Below the pieces are notes generated by a model. That model was not told the origin of the DNA. It worked only from the letters and a program-made list of their open reading frames with translations, and did no database searches. From Symsagittifera roscoffensis (taxonomy: Eukaryota; Xenacoelomorpha; Acoela; Convolutidae), in the NCBI RefSeq assembly GCF_963678635.1, contig NC_087063.1, forward strand, positions 35,810,540 to 35,874,539: a stretch of 64,000 nucleotides of DNA. The letters are read 5' to 3'. The position numbers and the translations under genes are program-made. This document shows, piece by piece, positions 45,019 through 58,331 of the stretch (position 1 is the stretch's first letter; each line of letters begins with the position of its first letter).

Positions 45019-45337
45019 TTATTGAGCCTTAGCATCTTCGATTAAAATGTCGAGTACGCCAGAACGAAGATCAGCTTCTAGGGTAGGTGGTGTTGTAAAA
45101 ATCAATAGCTTGGATCATTGATTAGCGTCGTTTTTCAAACAAAAAGAGATGATGAATAAGGTGAATAATGAATAAAACATATGGCAAAGATATTAATGAA
45201 ATATGCTTACGTCACCTAAACAGCAACACCATTATCTTGAAATCAGTCAGTTGATTAGCTCTTGCTTCAGCCCAGGTGAAGTAATTAACGATAATAAGCG
45301 CAACACCTAGTAGTCTAATCGAGTTATAGGCCAACAT
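45019..45337 (-). pseudogene. small secreted-protein gene, copy 2
   Basis: The first exon (45337-45216) keeps the whole signal-peptide coding sequence and a GTGACG donor. The second exon is recognisable (stop at 45019), but the acceptor is changed from TTTTTACAGCACC to TTTTTACAACACCACC, and a Val codon becomes Ala. The acceptor change suggests this copy is not spliced like copy 1. Confidence 0.45.
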
Positions 45338-45424
45338 TGTTGAGGTGCGAAGTGACACATATGAACCCGTAGGTCAAATTGATCTATTATAAACTTTCAT
45401 TCAATTATCAGGTATCCAGATCAA

Positions 45425-45655
45425 AATTAAACAAGGATCGCCAGTTACTGAGCAAATAGCAAAGAATGCTCGAACAGCCTTGCAAAAATACAACAAAAAA
45501 GTTTTTTTTTTCCAAATTAGTATAGTTTTTTCTACGTGGTGTGATAAAAGCAGGTCTGATAAAAAAAATGAAAAGTAGACATTCATAGTAAAATAGACTA
45601 ACTGAAAAAAAAAACAATTTTTGTAGAAATGACTAGAACATCAAAAAAATTTTAA
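45425..45655 (+). repeat. dispersed ~150-bp repeat copy in U2
   Basis: This is the unit-2 counterpart of 36545-36770, nearly identical to it. Confidence 0.7.
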
Positions 45656-46829
45656 AAAAATTAGAAAATTTCAAAAATTGTTTCAAACTTTTTTGGTTCC
45701 CAAAATGGTGCTAAAAACTCCAAAAACTATTTTTAACTCGAGAAAAAATAAATTTTCTCGAGGTAAGGCTTAAGGTAAGCATAAATAAACTAATGTCCGG
45801 ACGCTCACCTTAATAGCTCGCAATTGAAACAAAAATCAAAAATATCAGAACGGGTTCTTTCCGGGCTCTTTCACGATTTCGAGCTAATATATTTCGAGCT
45901 TTCACAATTTCGAGCTAATATCATTTTTGAAACAAAAATCAAAAATATCAGCCGTTTTTTTTAAACCGACTACAAAGTTCCTCCCCATTTTTCAAATTGT
46001 CGCAACAATAATTTGGATCTTTTGGAGCATGTTTGTGACAATCTAAACAAATGAACAAAGATAATTTACAAACTGCTTATGATTCATTCATCAGCCTGAT
46101 ATTTGTGAAAAAAAGAGGGGAAAAAGAAAGAAAAAACCTGACAGAGAAGTAAATCGACAAAAAACATATTTCATGCTTTGTAAGAGTCTGTACTTTTGAA
46201 AGTTTTCTGTCATTTGAGTAGAGACGGAGGACTGAAATTTTTCTGCAAAAGTGTTAAGTGACCCAAAAATGCAGTGCAAATAGCAGAAATGGTTTTGACC
46301 ACACTTAATTTGTACAAATAAAACTTTTTTTGGCATTTAAAAAAAAAATTTTGTTGAATTTTTTCATCGCGCAGGAGATAGACGCACAGACCATTCAGAC
46401 CAATGTGCTAGTCGCCTCATGAAAGTATAATAAACAACTATTAAACCGGTCATAGTCGGTTCTCTATATGGTTAGTTATATGGTTCTATATATGGTTAAT
46501 TGTCTAATTAATTAGCTTGGAAAAATTCGCATATACTAAGGGGAAGGAAAAGAGTCGAAGAATAACTTGATTAATTTGATCTACGAGATTAGGTACTGGG
46601 CCACCGATGACACGAAAACTCAAGAAAATGGATTTTCTGTCAAGCAACGAAAACCGCCAGTGTTTTCCAACGACAAAAAAGACACGTGACATCTTGCTAA
46701 AATGCAGTTCCGTCATCGAATCATAATTTCTTTATAGATACAAATAAGATAAATAAGACTTCCCGCTCTGAAGGATAAGGATCAATTTTAGTATGAAAAA
46801 AGTACGAAGATTAAATAAAAAAGATGAAG

Positions 46830-47690
46830 ATTGACTTGAGTCGAATTGAAACTGATTTAAATTGATCTTAAATTCTAGCTAAAAGAATTGATCTAAATCA
46901 ATTTTAAATCGATTTAAATACATTTTTTTCCAGTTTCAATTTTTTAAAAGTTTTAAGTCATTAAAACGGATTTAAATCGATTGAAATCAATTTTTTTCGA
47001 GATTTAGCAGTTTCAAATTTTTATTGCCTTTAATCTTTGCCTATCATTTTTCATTTCACATCTATAGCGTAATGTAGCATGAAAAACAAATAATAAGACC
47101 AAAATATCGATAAATTCTATGATTTTCCTCCATATTTTGAGTTCAAAAACTGATATATTTTGACTCTTTTCTTGATTCGTTTTATAAATTTTGCCCAAAA
47201 TCTGATTTATCTTGATACTTATATTTCTATTTTAATGGCATATTGATGAGATCAAACTTCATTTTATTGTGACTTTTTTCTCGTTTGTTACATAGGATTT
47301 TGCATAATCTGATTTACACTAATTTTCTATGATTTCATTGCCTATTTTCGAGCTTAAGATCTGTTGAATTCTGTAACATCTGGCACGAGTGTTTATATTT
47401 AAAAAATCGAGAAAAAAAATTTCCAACTATTTCTTTTAAAGAGTATGTTTTTTTTCGCCGTGTTAGCAAAAAATTGATTTTAATGAGTCTGAATATCCAT
47501 CCAAGTCAATTTAAATTGATTTTTCAGAAACTTAAATGGATCCAAAATTTTCAAATAAGATTGCTTGTTGTGATTGATCTTATTTAATTAGTTTTTGTTT
47601 AATTAACTAGTCCATATGACCTTGATTTACCGCAAGTGAACTCCTTCGAAATGAGCGAGCGTCAGTGTTATGGTGTCGTAATTAGAAATA
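46830..47690 (+). repeat. TTGATTTAAAT-rich leader or LTR-like block, G2
   Basis: Base-for-base counterpart of 38960-39840 with hardly any differences. It precedes gag of G2. Confidence 0.5.
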
Positions 47691-47733
47691 ACACACTTTT
47701 TAATTGAACTCTAATTCCGTATAGGAATCGGGC

Positions 47734-48195
47734 TTGAGGGGAGTACCCCCATTCTGGCAATTGCATACTATCGACCCCACAACACCGTGGGAAGATTGGA
47801 GGGAAATGTTCCCATTGGCGTCAATAGCCAGAGAGAACATCGATATCGACAACCTATTGAACCCACTAGAATTCCTAAACCCAGAGATCCTACAACTAGA
47901 GGAAGAGCTACAAAACGAGTCGACGACAGCAAAAACGGAACGCTTTGCAAGAAACGCTGAAGAAAGAAATAGATTCAGGGATTCCGAGAATGTCCGAATC
48001 AAGTTGGAAACAAAGACATTTAATGGAAAGCGAATGGAAGATGCAGACAAGAAGATTGGCTCGATGTTGTATTTGGCACTGGGCGGTGAGGATAAGAGAT
48101 TTTTTTCACAGAAGTTTTCTAAAGTTAAAATCCCACAAATAACTTTTACCGAGTCTTGGGATTTCCTAACCCAAGCTTTTATTAGAAAAACCTAA
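47734..48195 (+). pseudogene. gag remnant, G2
   Basis: The frame RGVPPFWQLHTIDPTTPW with IARENIDIDNLLNPLEF is almost identical to gag of G1. It is a fossil. Confidence 0.8.
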
Positions 48196-48994
48196 TGTAA
48201 CATTCGAACGCCATAAGCTACTCAATAGACGTCAAAAAGGGAGAGAAAGCTTGGAACAGTTCTGGGGCGCTCTAGCTGAAATGGCGAAGAAATGCGACAT
48301 ATTCAGTGGAGAGGAAAATTGGAATCGCGTCATTTTTCTTAACAACATGAAGACTACGAAATTGAGAGGAAACTTTTGACTGAAACTCTTTCTCCCAAGA
48401 AGCCTTAAATGTCTCCTTAGTTGACGAGAAAGTAATTTTAAATCGTCCTACCCTATAAATAATAATGCTGTAAAAAATCATCGAACTTTTAATAAACTAG
48501 AAGCAACCCTGGCAGTCGATAGAGGAAACTCTTGTATGAAAAGCGGAGAAAAATTCACAAAAAGACAATTTGCTATATGCCCAGTGAAGGGGGCAATCCG
48601 TACAACTTGTATTTTTATAGGACATTTCATAAAAAATTGTAAATTTAGAAGAAGAAACATAAACATTGTAAATAGTTACGAAAGTGTAGATACCAAAATG
48701 TAAATCCGTCCGTTAATCCGCTTGTAAATAACTATGTACATAGAGAGTGTTGCGAAGTAAAAAAGCGAGGACAAAGCGATGACCTTTTGTAAATAACCAT
48801 GTACATAGAGAGTGTTGCGGATTAATAGGGCGAGGACAAAGCGATGACGACGGTTATTCGTTATTAAACGTGACTACAATATTTGACAACGACTGAAAAG
48901 AATTGAAGAAACTACTTAAAATTGGAATGGGAAAGGAAAACTTTGTAGAGCTAAATATACAGGTGGACTCAGCAAGCCCAGTAAGCTTTTTGAA

Positions 48995-49966
48995 ATGGAA
49001 CATAGACTCAAATTACGAGATTCAATTTTGAAAATTAACACATTCGATCAAGCTACGAAAGATCTACAACGGGGCTTCACGTGCGATCCAATAAAGATTG
49101 TGGAACAAGTCATCGTACCAATTAGATTCATCGGAAGGACGTATGAAACCACGATTTTCTTTATAACCGAGGCTCACGAACGAAACATCCTTGGAAACGA
49201 CAACCTACCAAATGTAGGGATAGAAGTGGCACAAAAACGCTTTCCTCAGTACAAGAACAACATTGGCGGTAAGTCTTTTATTAATTCCGTCGGACTATAT
49301 AAAAGTGAAACAGAAACCATTTTCAAGAAATTCAACAAACTATTTGACAGAATCGGTAATATGAGGAATTAACTCAAGATCACTCTTTTGCACGACCCAC
49401 TGAAACCAGTACAACTAAAAGGACGCGGGGTTCCACTACATTTACTTCCGGCAGTAAGTAAAGAGTTTGACAGACTAATCTCCGAAGGACACATTAAAAA
49501 GTTAGAATCACGCAAAGAAGTTAGGTTTATCAGCACAATAGTAATTACCTGCAAGAAAGAGAAATCAATTAAGCTCGCATTGAAACTAAGATCGCATTTT
49601 AAAATACACAGCTATTCAAAAATAAATACCAGATGCCAAATAATTATGAACTGTTAAAAAAATATTGCATCTCAACTGTCAGAAAAAGCTGTCGGAGATG
49701 TCTGGTTCACAGTCTCAGACCTTGAAAACGCCTATAGCCAACTTATTTTGGACAACTTCACGAGCAAACAGTCTCATTTTGGCATCGTTGGAGGAAATAT
49801 AACCGGTACATATCAGTTTTTAAGTGAATTTTACAGACTAGGCGATATGCCAAACGAAATTCAAATAGTAATGGACTCTACCATTGGACAACCTTTTACC
49901 AATGTCTACCTTGACGACATATTAATCTCTTCCAAAGGAAGTCTTGAAGAACATAAAGAGAGGTAA
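48995..49966 (+). pseudogene. protease and reverse transcriptase remnants, G2
   Basis: Frames at 48995-49372 (protease, ERNILGNDNLPNVGI), 49388-49657 (RT start, RGVPLHLLPAV) and 49748-49966 (QFLSEFYRLGDMPNE, YLDDILISSKGSLEE) follow the same order as in G1. It is a fossil. Confidence 0.8.
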
Positions 49967-51542
49967 AATGGCCGAAATCCGTATTTTTTGTAAAAGCTGA
50001 AAAACTAGATTTTAAATATCAAAGACTGGAGTAATCCCGAAGATAAAACCTTAGCAATAAAATCAATCTCAACCCTCCGAAACTTGAAAGAATTGCGTTC
50101 AATTTTCGGCTCAACCAATCAATTTATGAAATTTAATCCTAAGCTTGCATCAATAGGAAGCCCTTTGAGACCACTCTTAAACAAGAATTCGACATTTGAT
50201 TGGTCAGATGAACACACCATAGCGTCTGAGATAATTAAATCGAAAATTCTGAACTAAACCGAAAATACACAATTCGACGTGAAACTGAAAACTTGCATAA
50301 AATCAGACGCATCACACAACGGTCTAGACGCAACGCTCGAAAAACTACAGGAAAAAGATTGGAGATCGATTTCCTTCACTAGCCGATCCTAAAACTCTCA
50401 TGAGGCGAAATATTCAAGAATTGAACTCGAACTTCGTGGCGTGGTATGGTCTGTATAGCACTAACAAAATTAATTTTATGTTCGGAATTTGAAGTCCTAA
50501 CCAACCACAATTTGAAATCCTAACTAACCCCTTTTATCTGCCTTATTTTGTAATCACGGAAAAAAACTTGTCATAGTCGTCTAAAGAGATGAGTAGACAG
50601 ACTTTTACCGGTTAATTTTACGATAAAAATTTGAGTGGGTATAGATATGGGCGTCACAGATTTGCCTTCTAAAACTCCAATTGGAAAATCTACTGCTCCC
50701 TCAAATTATGATGAGGAATTCGTCGTAGCAACAATTATTAAAATCAATTCAATCATAAATCGACGGATATTCAGTTATTAGATAAATCAAAACGTCACTC
50801 GAATTTGATTGCGCAGATTTCAAAAACTTCCACTGACGTAAAACTACGCAATAAGATTATCGCATCAATTCTGAAATTAATTAGCTCCCGACTGAAAGTT
50901 TGCAATTTTGATCACTTCCGTTCCAAATTTGATAAATTTAAATGTTTTTATCAGGATTATTCTAAAATTAGTTGTTCAAAAATTGAAATCTCAAAGATTT
51001 TTTTTAATTTTTCATCTTTTCATTCGAATTTTCCTAAATCTCCCATAGAATCTGATATTGTAAATAAGGTAAATCGAAATAGTGGAATTGTAATTTTTCC
51101 CTCATATTCCGGTATTGTTGTAAATTCTACTAAAGTTAATATGTCGACAGACCAGTCATTACTATTAAAAAACACCGACACTCCTGAAAATTGCCAGAAA
51201 AACCATTAGAACTAAATAGCATCTTCAATAGTAAAATGATTTCTTGGCTTACCGAAGAAGACAGTATCTTATACCCCATGGTCAGAGCTTTCGAGGAGAA
51301 TCGGGATATTAAAATCACTAAATCGGGCAGCTACTTCAACCATTTTTACAAAGATTTACACACTGAGAATGGATTATTTTATTTAGACAAAAAATGGTGT
51401 TTCAATAAAAACACAGTTTCAACGAGTTAGGATTGACTAGCCAAAAAACACCGCCAAAAGAATTTTTCAACCTTCATTCAGTCAGGTCGATTAATTGGGC
51501 ATGTGTGAAACTCTTAGCCCTGTATCTTGAGTATAGTTTCAG

Positions 51543-51889
51543 GTCATCGCCACCATCAAAACTGAAATCGTTGTTGAAAAAGTGGGCGTGTACACTCGAT
51601 TGAATGACGACACTTCATTTTTGGATATTGCAAAAGCTAAATTGCGAACGATTGATATGGACGGCAAGTGTAATTTGTTTTTTTTTTTATAATAGAAATA
51701 TTAATAAATTGCCGAATGAACTCTAGCTTGTCATTTCCACATCGCACCTCCACTAAGAAAACTTGCTTTGTTTCCTCTTTCAAGGCAATTTCATCCAACT
51801 CGAAAAGGGAGGTGCAAAGATCTCCCTATAGAATTCCGTAGCTTTGAATAAGCAGTGCGTTTTCCGGATAATGAAGGAAAAGCCGTTGA
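51543..51889 (+). pseudogene. host exon A and part of exon B, copy 3
   Basis: Exon A is 51543-51663 with a GCAAGT donor. Exon B is incomplete and has the TAA shared with copies 2, 4 and 5. The remainder of the host block is missing from this unit. Confidence 0.5.
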
Positions 51890-52507
51890 TTGGGCAGATC
51901 AACGGCTCGAATTTGATTGGGCAGATTTCAAAAACTTCCACTGACGTAAAACTACGCAATAAGATTATCGCATCAATTCTGAAATTAATTAGCTCCAGAC
52001 TGAAAGTTTGCGATTTTGATCACTTCCGTTCCAAATTTGGTAACTTTAAATGTTTTTATCAGGATTATTCTAAAATTAGTTGTTCTAAAATTGAAATCTC
52101 AAACATTTTTTTTAACTTTTCATCTTTTCATTCGAATTTTCTTAAATCTCCCATAGAATCTAATATTGTAAAAAAGGTAAATCGAAATAGTGGAATTGTA
52201 ATTTTTCCTTCATATTCCGGTATTGTTGTAAATTCTACTAAAATTAATATGTCGACAGACCAGTCATTACTATTAAAAAATACCGACACTCCTGAAAATT
52301 GCCAGAAAAACCATTAGAACTAAATAGCATCTTCAATAGTAAAATGATTTCTTGGCTTACCGAAGAAGACGGTATCTTATACCCCATGGTCAGAGCTTTC
52401 GAGGAGAATCGGGATATTAAAATCACTAAATCGGGCAGCTACTTCAACCATTTTTACAAAGATTTACACACTGAGAATGGATTATTTTATTTAGACAACA
52501 AATGGTG
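51890..52507 (+). mobile_element. retroelement linker/integrase-finger fragment, U3
   Basis: Only the linker (KIIASILKLISSRLKVCDF) and the stretch before the integrase finger (HTENGLFYLDNKW) of the G family are present. It is a fragment of a Ty3/Gypsy fossil. Confidence 0.75.
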
Positions 52508-52650
52508 TTTCAATAAAAACACAGTTTCAACGAGTTAGGATTGACTAGCCAAAAAACACCGCCAAAACTATTTTTCAACCTTCATTCAGTCAGTTCGATT
52601 AATCGGGCATGTGTGAAACTCTTAGCCCTGTATCTTGAGTATAGTTTCAG

Positions 52651-52997
52651 GTCATCGCCACCATCAAAACTGAAATCGTTGTTGAAAAAGTGGGCGTGTA
52701 CACTCGATTGAATGACGACACTTCATTTTTGGATATTGCAAAAGCTAAATTGCGAACGATTGATATGGACGGCAAGTGTCATTTGTTTTTTTTTTATAAT
52801 AGAAATATTAATAAATTGGGGAATGAACTCTAGCTTGTCATTTCCACATCGCACCTCCACTAAGAAAACTTGCTTTGTTTCCTCTTTCAAGGCAATTTCA
52901 TCCAATTCAAAAAGGGAGGTGCAAAGATCTCCCTGTAGAATTCCGTAGCTTTGAATAAGCAGTGCGTTTTCCGGATAATGAAGGAAAGGCCGTTGAT
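52651..52997 (+). pseudogene. host exon A and part of exon B, copy 4
   Basis: Exon A is 52651-52771 with a GCAAGT donor; exon B is partial and carries the shared TAA. Its only neighbour downstream is the retroelement linker fragment of U4. Confidence 0.5.
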
Positions 52998-53614
52998 TGG
53001 GCAGATCAACGGCTCGAATTTGATTGGGCAGATTTCAAAAACTTCCACTGACGCAAAACTACGCAATAAGATTATCGCATCAATTCTGAAATTAATTAGC
53101 TCCAGACTGAAAGTTTGCGATTTTGATCACTTCCGTTCCAAATTTGGTAACTTTAAATTTTTTTATCAGGATTATTCTAAAATTAGTTGTTCTAAAATTG
53201 AAATCTCAAACATTTTTTTTAACTTTTCATCTTTTCATTCGAATTTTCTTAAATCTCCCATAGAATCTAATATTGTAAAAAAGGTAAATCGAAATAGTGG
53301 AATTGTAATTTTTCCTTCATATTCTGGTATTGTTGTAAATTCTACTAAAGTTAATATGTCGACAGACCAGTCATTACTATTAAAAAATACCGACACTCCT
53401 GAAAATTGCCAGAAAAACCATTAGAACTAAATAGCATCTTCAATAGTAAAATGATTTCTTGGCTTACCGAAGAAGACAGTATCTTATACCCCATGGTCAG
53501 AGCTTTCGAGGAGAATCGGGATATTAAAATCACTAAATCGGGCAGCTACTTCAACCATTTTTACAAAGATTTACACACTGAGAATGGATTATTTTATTTA
53601 GACAACAAATGATG
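52998..53614 (+). mobile_element. retroelement linker/integrase-finger fragment, U4
   Basis: It is the counterpart of 51890-52507, ending at the same array junction. It is a Ty3/Gypsy fossil fragment. Confidence 0.75.
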
Positions 53615-53757
53615 TTTCAATAAAAACACAGTTTCAACGAGTTAGGATTGACTAGCCAAAAAACACCGCCAAAACAATTTTTCAACCTTCATTCAGTCAG
53701 GTCGATTAATCGGGCATGTGTGAAACTCTTAGCCCTGTATCTTGAGTATAGTTTCAG

Positions 53758-54198
53758 GTCATCGCCACGATCAAAACTGAAATCGTTGTTGAAAAAGTGG
53801 GCGTGTACACTCGATTGAATGACGACACTTCATTTTTGGATATTGCAAAAGCTAAACTGCGAACGATTGATATGGACGGCAAGTGTTATTTGTTTTTTTA
53901 TAATAGAAATATTAATAAATTGCGGAATGAACTCTAGCTTGTCATTTCCACATCGCACCTCCACTAAGAAAACTTGCTTTGTTTCCTCTTTCAAGGCAAT
54001 TTCATCCAACTCGAAAAGGCAGGTGCAAAGATCTCCCTATAGAATTCCGTAGCTCTGAATAAGCAGTGCGTTTTCTGGATAATGAAGGAAAAGCCATTGC
54101 AGAAACACTATCGATCTCGACAACAAAAGAATGTCTGCTTCCCCAATTGGAGACTTATATTTTACTCATCCCCTCCCTGTCAGCTAAATACAAACAAA
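53758..54198 (+). pseudogene. host exons A and B, copy 5
   Basis: Exon A (53758-53878) ends at GCAAGT. Exon B (54019-54198) has the TAA shared with copies 2-4 and a GGGAGG to GGCAGG change at its start. Donor GTGAGT is kept. Confidence 0.5.
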
Positions 54199-55097
54199 GT
54201 GAGTTTTATTTGTTCAGATGGCGTTCAGGTGTGATATGAAGCTTCTCTGGTACGGGGTAAAAAGGTAATTTTGAATACAATTTGTTTGTCGATGCGCTTG
54301 AGCTGCATGTGTAATAGTTTGTAATGAGGATAAGAGGGGTTTTGAAAAAATTTTTGACTTTTTTTCTTGATTTGACGAGTTACGCCAAATTTCCCAAAAG
54401 CTTGATTATTTCGAGAGATATTAGCAGAGGGACCCGCTCATAGGAAAAAATAAGGTTATGCACAGATAATTAAGGGGGCTGCTTTCTTGCTAACCTTTCC
54501 CCTTATGCCGCCACATTGAACGCTTCATTCACCATAATTGCTAAAAGGTCACATATTTTGCAACTTAAGTTCAATATTCAAGTGAAACTTTTTTTTTGTT
54601 TCAATGGTATATTTGCAATGTTGACTTGCGTTTTGAGAATGATGTTGGGCCAGGGGACGGGTGAATTAGCGTCTAGGGGGTGTGTAAAGGGCAGGGTTTT
54701 TAGAATTAGGATATACACAAGGTGTTCTTCTTCTTTGAGATTGATGAGGCGGTTATTCAAGCCATGATTGAAAAGGTGCACTAAAAATTCTGAACAGACT
54801 CGAGGCTGTTTATGGAGATGTCACTTGTATAATCGTATTAACAAAATAGCCTCGCTGTCGCAATAAGCAACAAGCAACTTTAGTTGCTACAAGATTGTTT
54901 GCAAGCATGTATTTCCAGAATGACTTAAAATGCAAGTTTTATATGACTAACAGACAGAGCTTTTGTCAAAAACACGTCAGTTTTTTCAAAAACGTTATAC
55001 GAGAAAAGAAAAACAAAAGAATTTAAAACATGGATGAAAAAACATCAGCAAAAAGCAATGGTTTATGGTTGCTGTAAAAAGGGAAAATCATGTGATT

Positions 55098-55400
55098 TTA
55101 TTGAGCCTTAACATCTTCGATTAAAATGTCGAGTACGCCAGAACGAAGATCAATTTCTAGGGTAGGTGCTGTAAAAATCAATAGCTTGGATCATTGATTA
55201 GCGTCGTTTTTCAAACAAAAAGAGATGATGAATAAGGTGAATAATGGTTGAAAAATATGGCAAAGATATTAATGAAATATGAATAGCAACACCGTTATCT
55301 TGAAATCAGTCAGTTGATTAGCTCTTGCTTCAGCCCAGGTGAAGTAATTAACGATAATAAGCGCAACACCTAGTAGTCTAGTCGAGTTATAGGCCAACAT
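55098..55400 (-). pseudogene. small secreted-protein gene, copy 5
   Basis: The ATG at 55400 opens the same signal peptide with Ile to Thr at residue 7. The donor region seen in copies 1 and 2 is missing, and the frame instead reads on to TAA at 55271-55269 (43 codons, ending LLFIFH). The second exon (55168-55098) keeps its acceptor and frame with Ala to Ile (PTLEIDLRSG). Loss of the donor makes it likely defective. Confidence 0.45.
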
Positions 55401-55489
55401 TGTTGAGGTGCGAAGTGACACATATGAACCCGTAGGTCAAATTGATCTATTATAAATTTTCATTCAATTATCAGGTATCCAGATCAAAA

Positions 55490-55715
55490 TTAAAGAAGTA
55501 TCGCCAGTTACTGAGCAAGTAGCAAAGAATGCTCGACCAGCCTTGGAAAAATACAACAAAAAAGTTTTTTTTTTCCAAATTAGTATAGTTTTTTCTACGT
55601 GGTGTGATAAAAGGAGGTCTGATAAAAAAAAATGAAAAGTAGACATTCATGGTAAAATAGGCTAACTGGGAAAAAAAACAATTTTTGTAGAAAAATGACT
55701 AGATCATCAAAAAAT
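55490..55715 (+). repeat. dispersed ~150-bp repeat copy in U5
   Basis: Counterpart of 36545-36770 with a few more differences (for example AATGCTCGACCAGCCTTGG). Confidence 0.7.
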
Positions 55716-56824
55716 TTTAAAAAAATTAGAAAATTTCAAAAATTGTTTCAAATTTTTTTGATTCCCAAAATGGCGCTAAAAACTCCAAAAACTAACTTTA
55801 ACTCGATAAAAATTAAATTTTCTCGAGGTAAGGCTTAAGGTAAGCATATATAAACTAATGTCTGAACGCTCACTTTAATAGCGCGAAATTGAAACAAAAA
55901 TCAAAAATATCAGAACGGGCTATTTCCGGGCTCTTTCACAATTTTTAGCTAATATATTTCGAGCTTTCACAATTTCGAGATAATATAATTTTTGAAACAA
56001 AAATCAAAAATATCAGTCGTTTTGTTTAAACCAACTACAAAGTTCCTCCCCATTTTTCAAATTGTCGCAACAATAATTTGGATCTTTTGGAGCATGTTTG
56101 TGACAATCTAAACAAATGAACAAAGAGAATTTACAAACAGCTTATGATTTATTCATCAGCCTGATATTTCTGGAAAAAGAGGGGAAAAAAGAAAGAAAAA
56201 ACCTGACAGGGAAGTAAATCGACAAAAAGCATATTTCATGCCTTGTAAGAGTCAGTATTTTTGAAAGTTTTCTGTCATTTGAGTAGAGACGGAGGACTGA
56301 AATTTTTCTGCAAAAACGTTAAGTGATCCAAAAAATGCGGTGCAAATAGCAGAAATGTTTTTGATCACACTTAATTTGTAAAAATAAAACATTTTTTTGG
56401 CATTTAAAAAAAAAATTTGATAAGTTTTTTCATCGCGCAGGAAATTCAGACCAATGTGCTAGTCGCCTCATGAAAGTATAATAAACAACTATTAAACCGG
56501 TCATAGTCGGTTCTATTCCAGTTTTTCTGCCATTCTTTTCCTTGCGAAAAGAGGGGCAAACCAATTGTCGGTAACTCAAGTCAGACAGGATTCCTAAGAA
56601 TAAACAACCGATAACATTGATGTCCGAGAAAACAGTGCGAACAGGTGCAAATCTAGAATTTTCTACGGGCGGTGACAGAGTCTTAAAAACATTTCGAAAA
56701 TTTTGACGATTTCTTTTAGGTCAACCAAATTTTGATTTCTCTTAGCGTATCCTATATCACTGTCTAAACTTTGCGCACTGAAACCAGTGTTTCTGTTAAA
56801 TTTTTGCAAGCTGTTGTAACTGCT

Positions 56825-57021
56825 GAAGAGTATGTTTTTGCTTTTTCTGAGGGAAAGATGCCAGAAAATTGTTAAAGAGCGCGGAAAATTGTGAAAGAGC
56901 CCGGAAAAGTGCGCAAAACTATGCAAATGATTTCTTTTTTCATTCATGCGTTCCAGTATTTATTTTTCATTCATGTTTTGTCATGAAAGAACATGTGTGA
57001 AAGAGCAAAAACATACTCTTC
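56825..57021. repeat. foldback element, second copy
   Basis: GAAGAGTATGTTTTTGCTTT at 56825 and GAAAGAGCAAAAACATACTC at 56999 are inverted, as at 38366-38558. U2 lacks this element together with its surroundings. Confidence 0.5.
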
Positions 57022-57187
57022 TTCTTTCCCACCCACTTCACATAAGCATCAACTTTATGGTATAACGGGGGTTTTACAAAATTAAGTATGAAGACCAAAT
57101 ATATGGTTAATTGTCTAATTAATTAGCTTGGAAAAATTCGCAGATACTAAGGGGAAGGAAAAGAGTCGAAGAATAGACTGAAAAGAA

Positions 57188-58331
57188 TTGAAGAAACTAC
57201 TTAAAATTGGAATGAGAAAGGAAAACTTTGTAGAGCTAAATATACAGGTGGACTCAGCAAGCCCAGAAAGTGTTTTGAAATGGAACATAGACCACGAACT
57301 CAAATTACGAGATTCACTTTTGAAAACTAACACAGTCGATCAAGCTACGAAAGATCTACAACGGGGCTTCACGTGCGATCCAATAAAGATTGTGGGACAA
57401 GTCATCGTACCAATTAGATCCATCGGAAGGACGTATGAAACCACGATTTTCTTTATAACCGAGGCTCACGAACGAAACATCCTAGGAAACGACAACCTAC
57501 CAAATGTAGGGATAGAAGTGGCACAAAAACGCTTTCCTCAGTACAAGAACAACATTGGCGGTAAGTCTTTTATTAATTCCGTCGGATTATGTGAAAGTGA
57601 AACCGAAACCATTTTCAAGAAATTCAACAAACTATTTGACAGAATCGGTAATATGAGGAATTAACTCATATCACTCTTTTGCACGACCCACTGAAATCAG
57701 TACAACTGAAAGGACGCGGGGTTCCACTACATTTACTTCCGGCAGTAAGTAAAGAGCTTGACAGACTAATCTCCGAAGGACACATTAAAAAGTTAGAATC
57801 ACGCAAAGAAGTTAGGTTTATCAGCACAATAGTAATTATCTGCAAGAAAGAGAAATCAATTAAGCTCGCATTGGACTCGAAATTTTAAAAATACACAGCT
57901 ATTCAAAAATAAATACCAGATGCCAAATAATTATGAACTGTTAAAAAAATATTGCATCTCAACTGTCAGAAAAAGCCGTCGGAGATGTCTGGTTCACAGT
58001 CTCAGACCTTGAAAACGCCTATAGCCAACTTATTTTGGACAACTTCACGAGCAAACAGTCTAGTTTTGTCATCGTTGGAGGAAACATAACCGGTACATAT
58101 CAGTTTTTTAGTGGATTTTACAGAATAGGCGATATGCCAAACGAACTTCAAATAGTAATGGACTCTACCATTGGACAACCTTTTACCAATGTCTACCTTG
58201 ACGACATATTAATCTCTTCCAAAGGAAGTCTTGAAGAACATAAGGAGATTGTTGTAAGGATTTTATCTACACTTGATAACACAAATTTCGCGGTAAAATG
58301 GTCGAAATCCGTATTTTTTTTTAAAAGCTGA
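57188..58331 (+). pseudogene. protease and reverse transcriptase remnants, G5
   Basis: The frames show IQVDSASPESVLK (protease start), ERNILGNDNLPNVGI, RGVPLHLLPAVSKELDRL (RT start), QFFSGFYRIGDMPNELQ and YLDDILISSKGSLEEHKEI (RT motifs B and C). It is a fossil. Confidence 0.8.

Larger units (their letters stand above)
43542..51399 (+). repeat. array unit U2 (7,858 bp)
   Basis: It has the same start and end sequences as U1 but is shorter: the local 1.12-kb duplication and the segment corresponding to 37570-38620 of U1 are absent. It contains host exons, the signal-peptide gene copy, the dispersed repeat and retroelement copy G2. Identity to U1 is very high over shared parts. Confidence 0.85.
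47691..51399 (+). mobile_element. Ty3/Gypsy-type retroelement fossil, copy G2
   Basis: Parts in order are gag (47734-48195), the 65-base tandem repeat (48723-48852), protease (48995-49372), RT (49388-49966), RNase H region (about 50080-50460), linker (50805-51209) and start of the integrase finger (51191-51399). It is broken, with roughly ten breaks. It is nearly identical to G1, and many of the breaks are shared, so they predate the duplication. Confidence 0.85.
51400..52507 (+). repeat. array unit U3 (1,108 bp, short form)
   Basis: It contains the start of the host block (exon A and the first part of exon B) joined directly to retroelement linker sequence (to 52507). The join carries a 9-bp inverted repeat, AGCCGTTGA/TCAACGGCT (51881-51907), and a duplicated TTGATTGGGCAGAT word. 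U4 has the same internal join, so U3 and U4 arose from one short unit. Confidence 0.85.
52508..53614 (+). repeat. array unit U4 (1,107 bp, short form)
   Basis: It differs from U3 by few substitutions and has the same internal join with the inverted repeat GCCGTTGA/TCAACGGC at 52989-53013. It is a recent tandem duplicate of U3. Confidence 0.85.
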
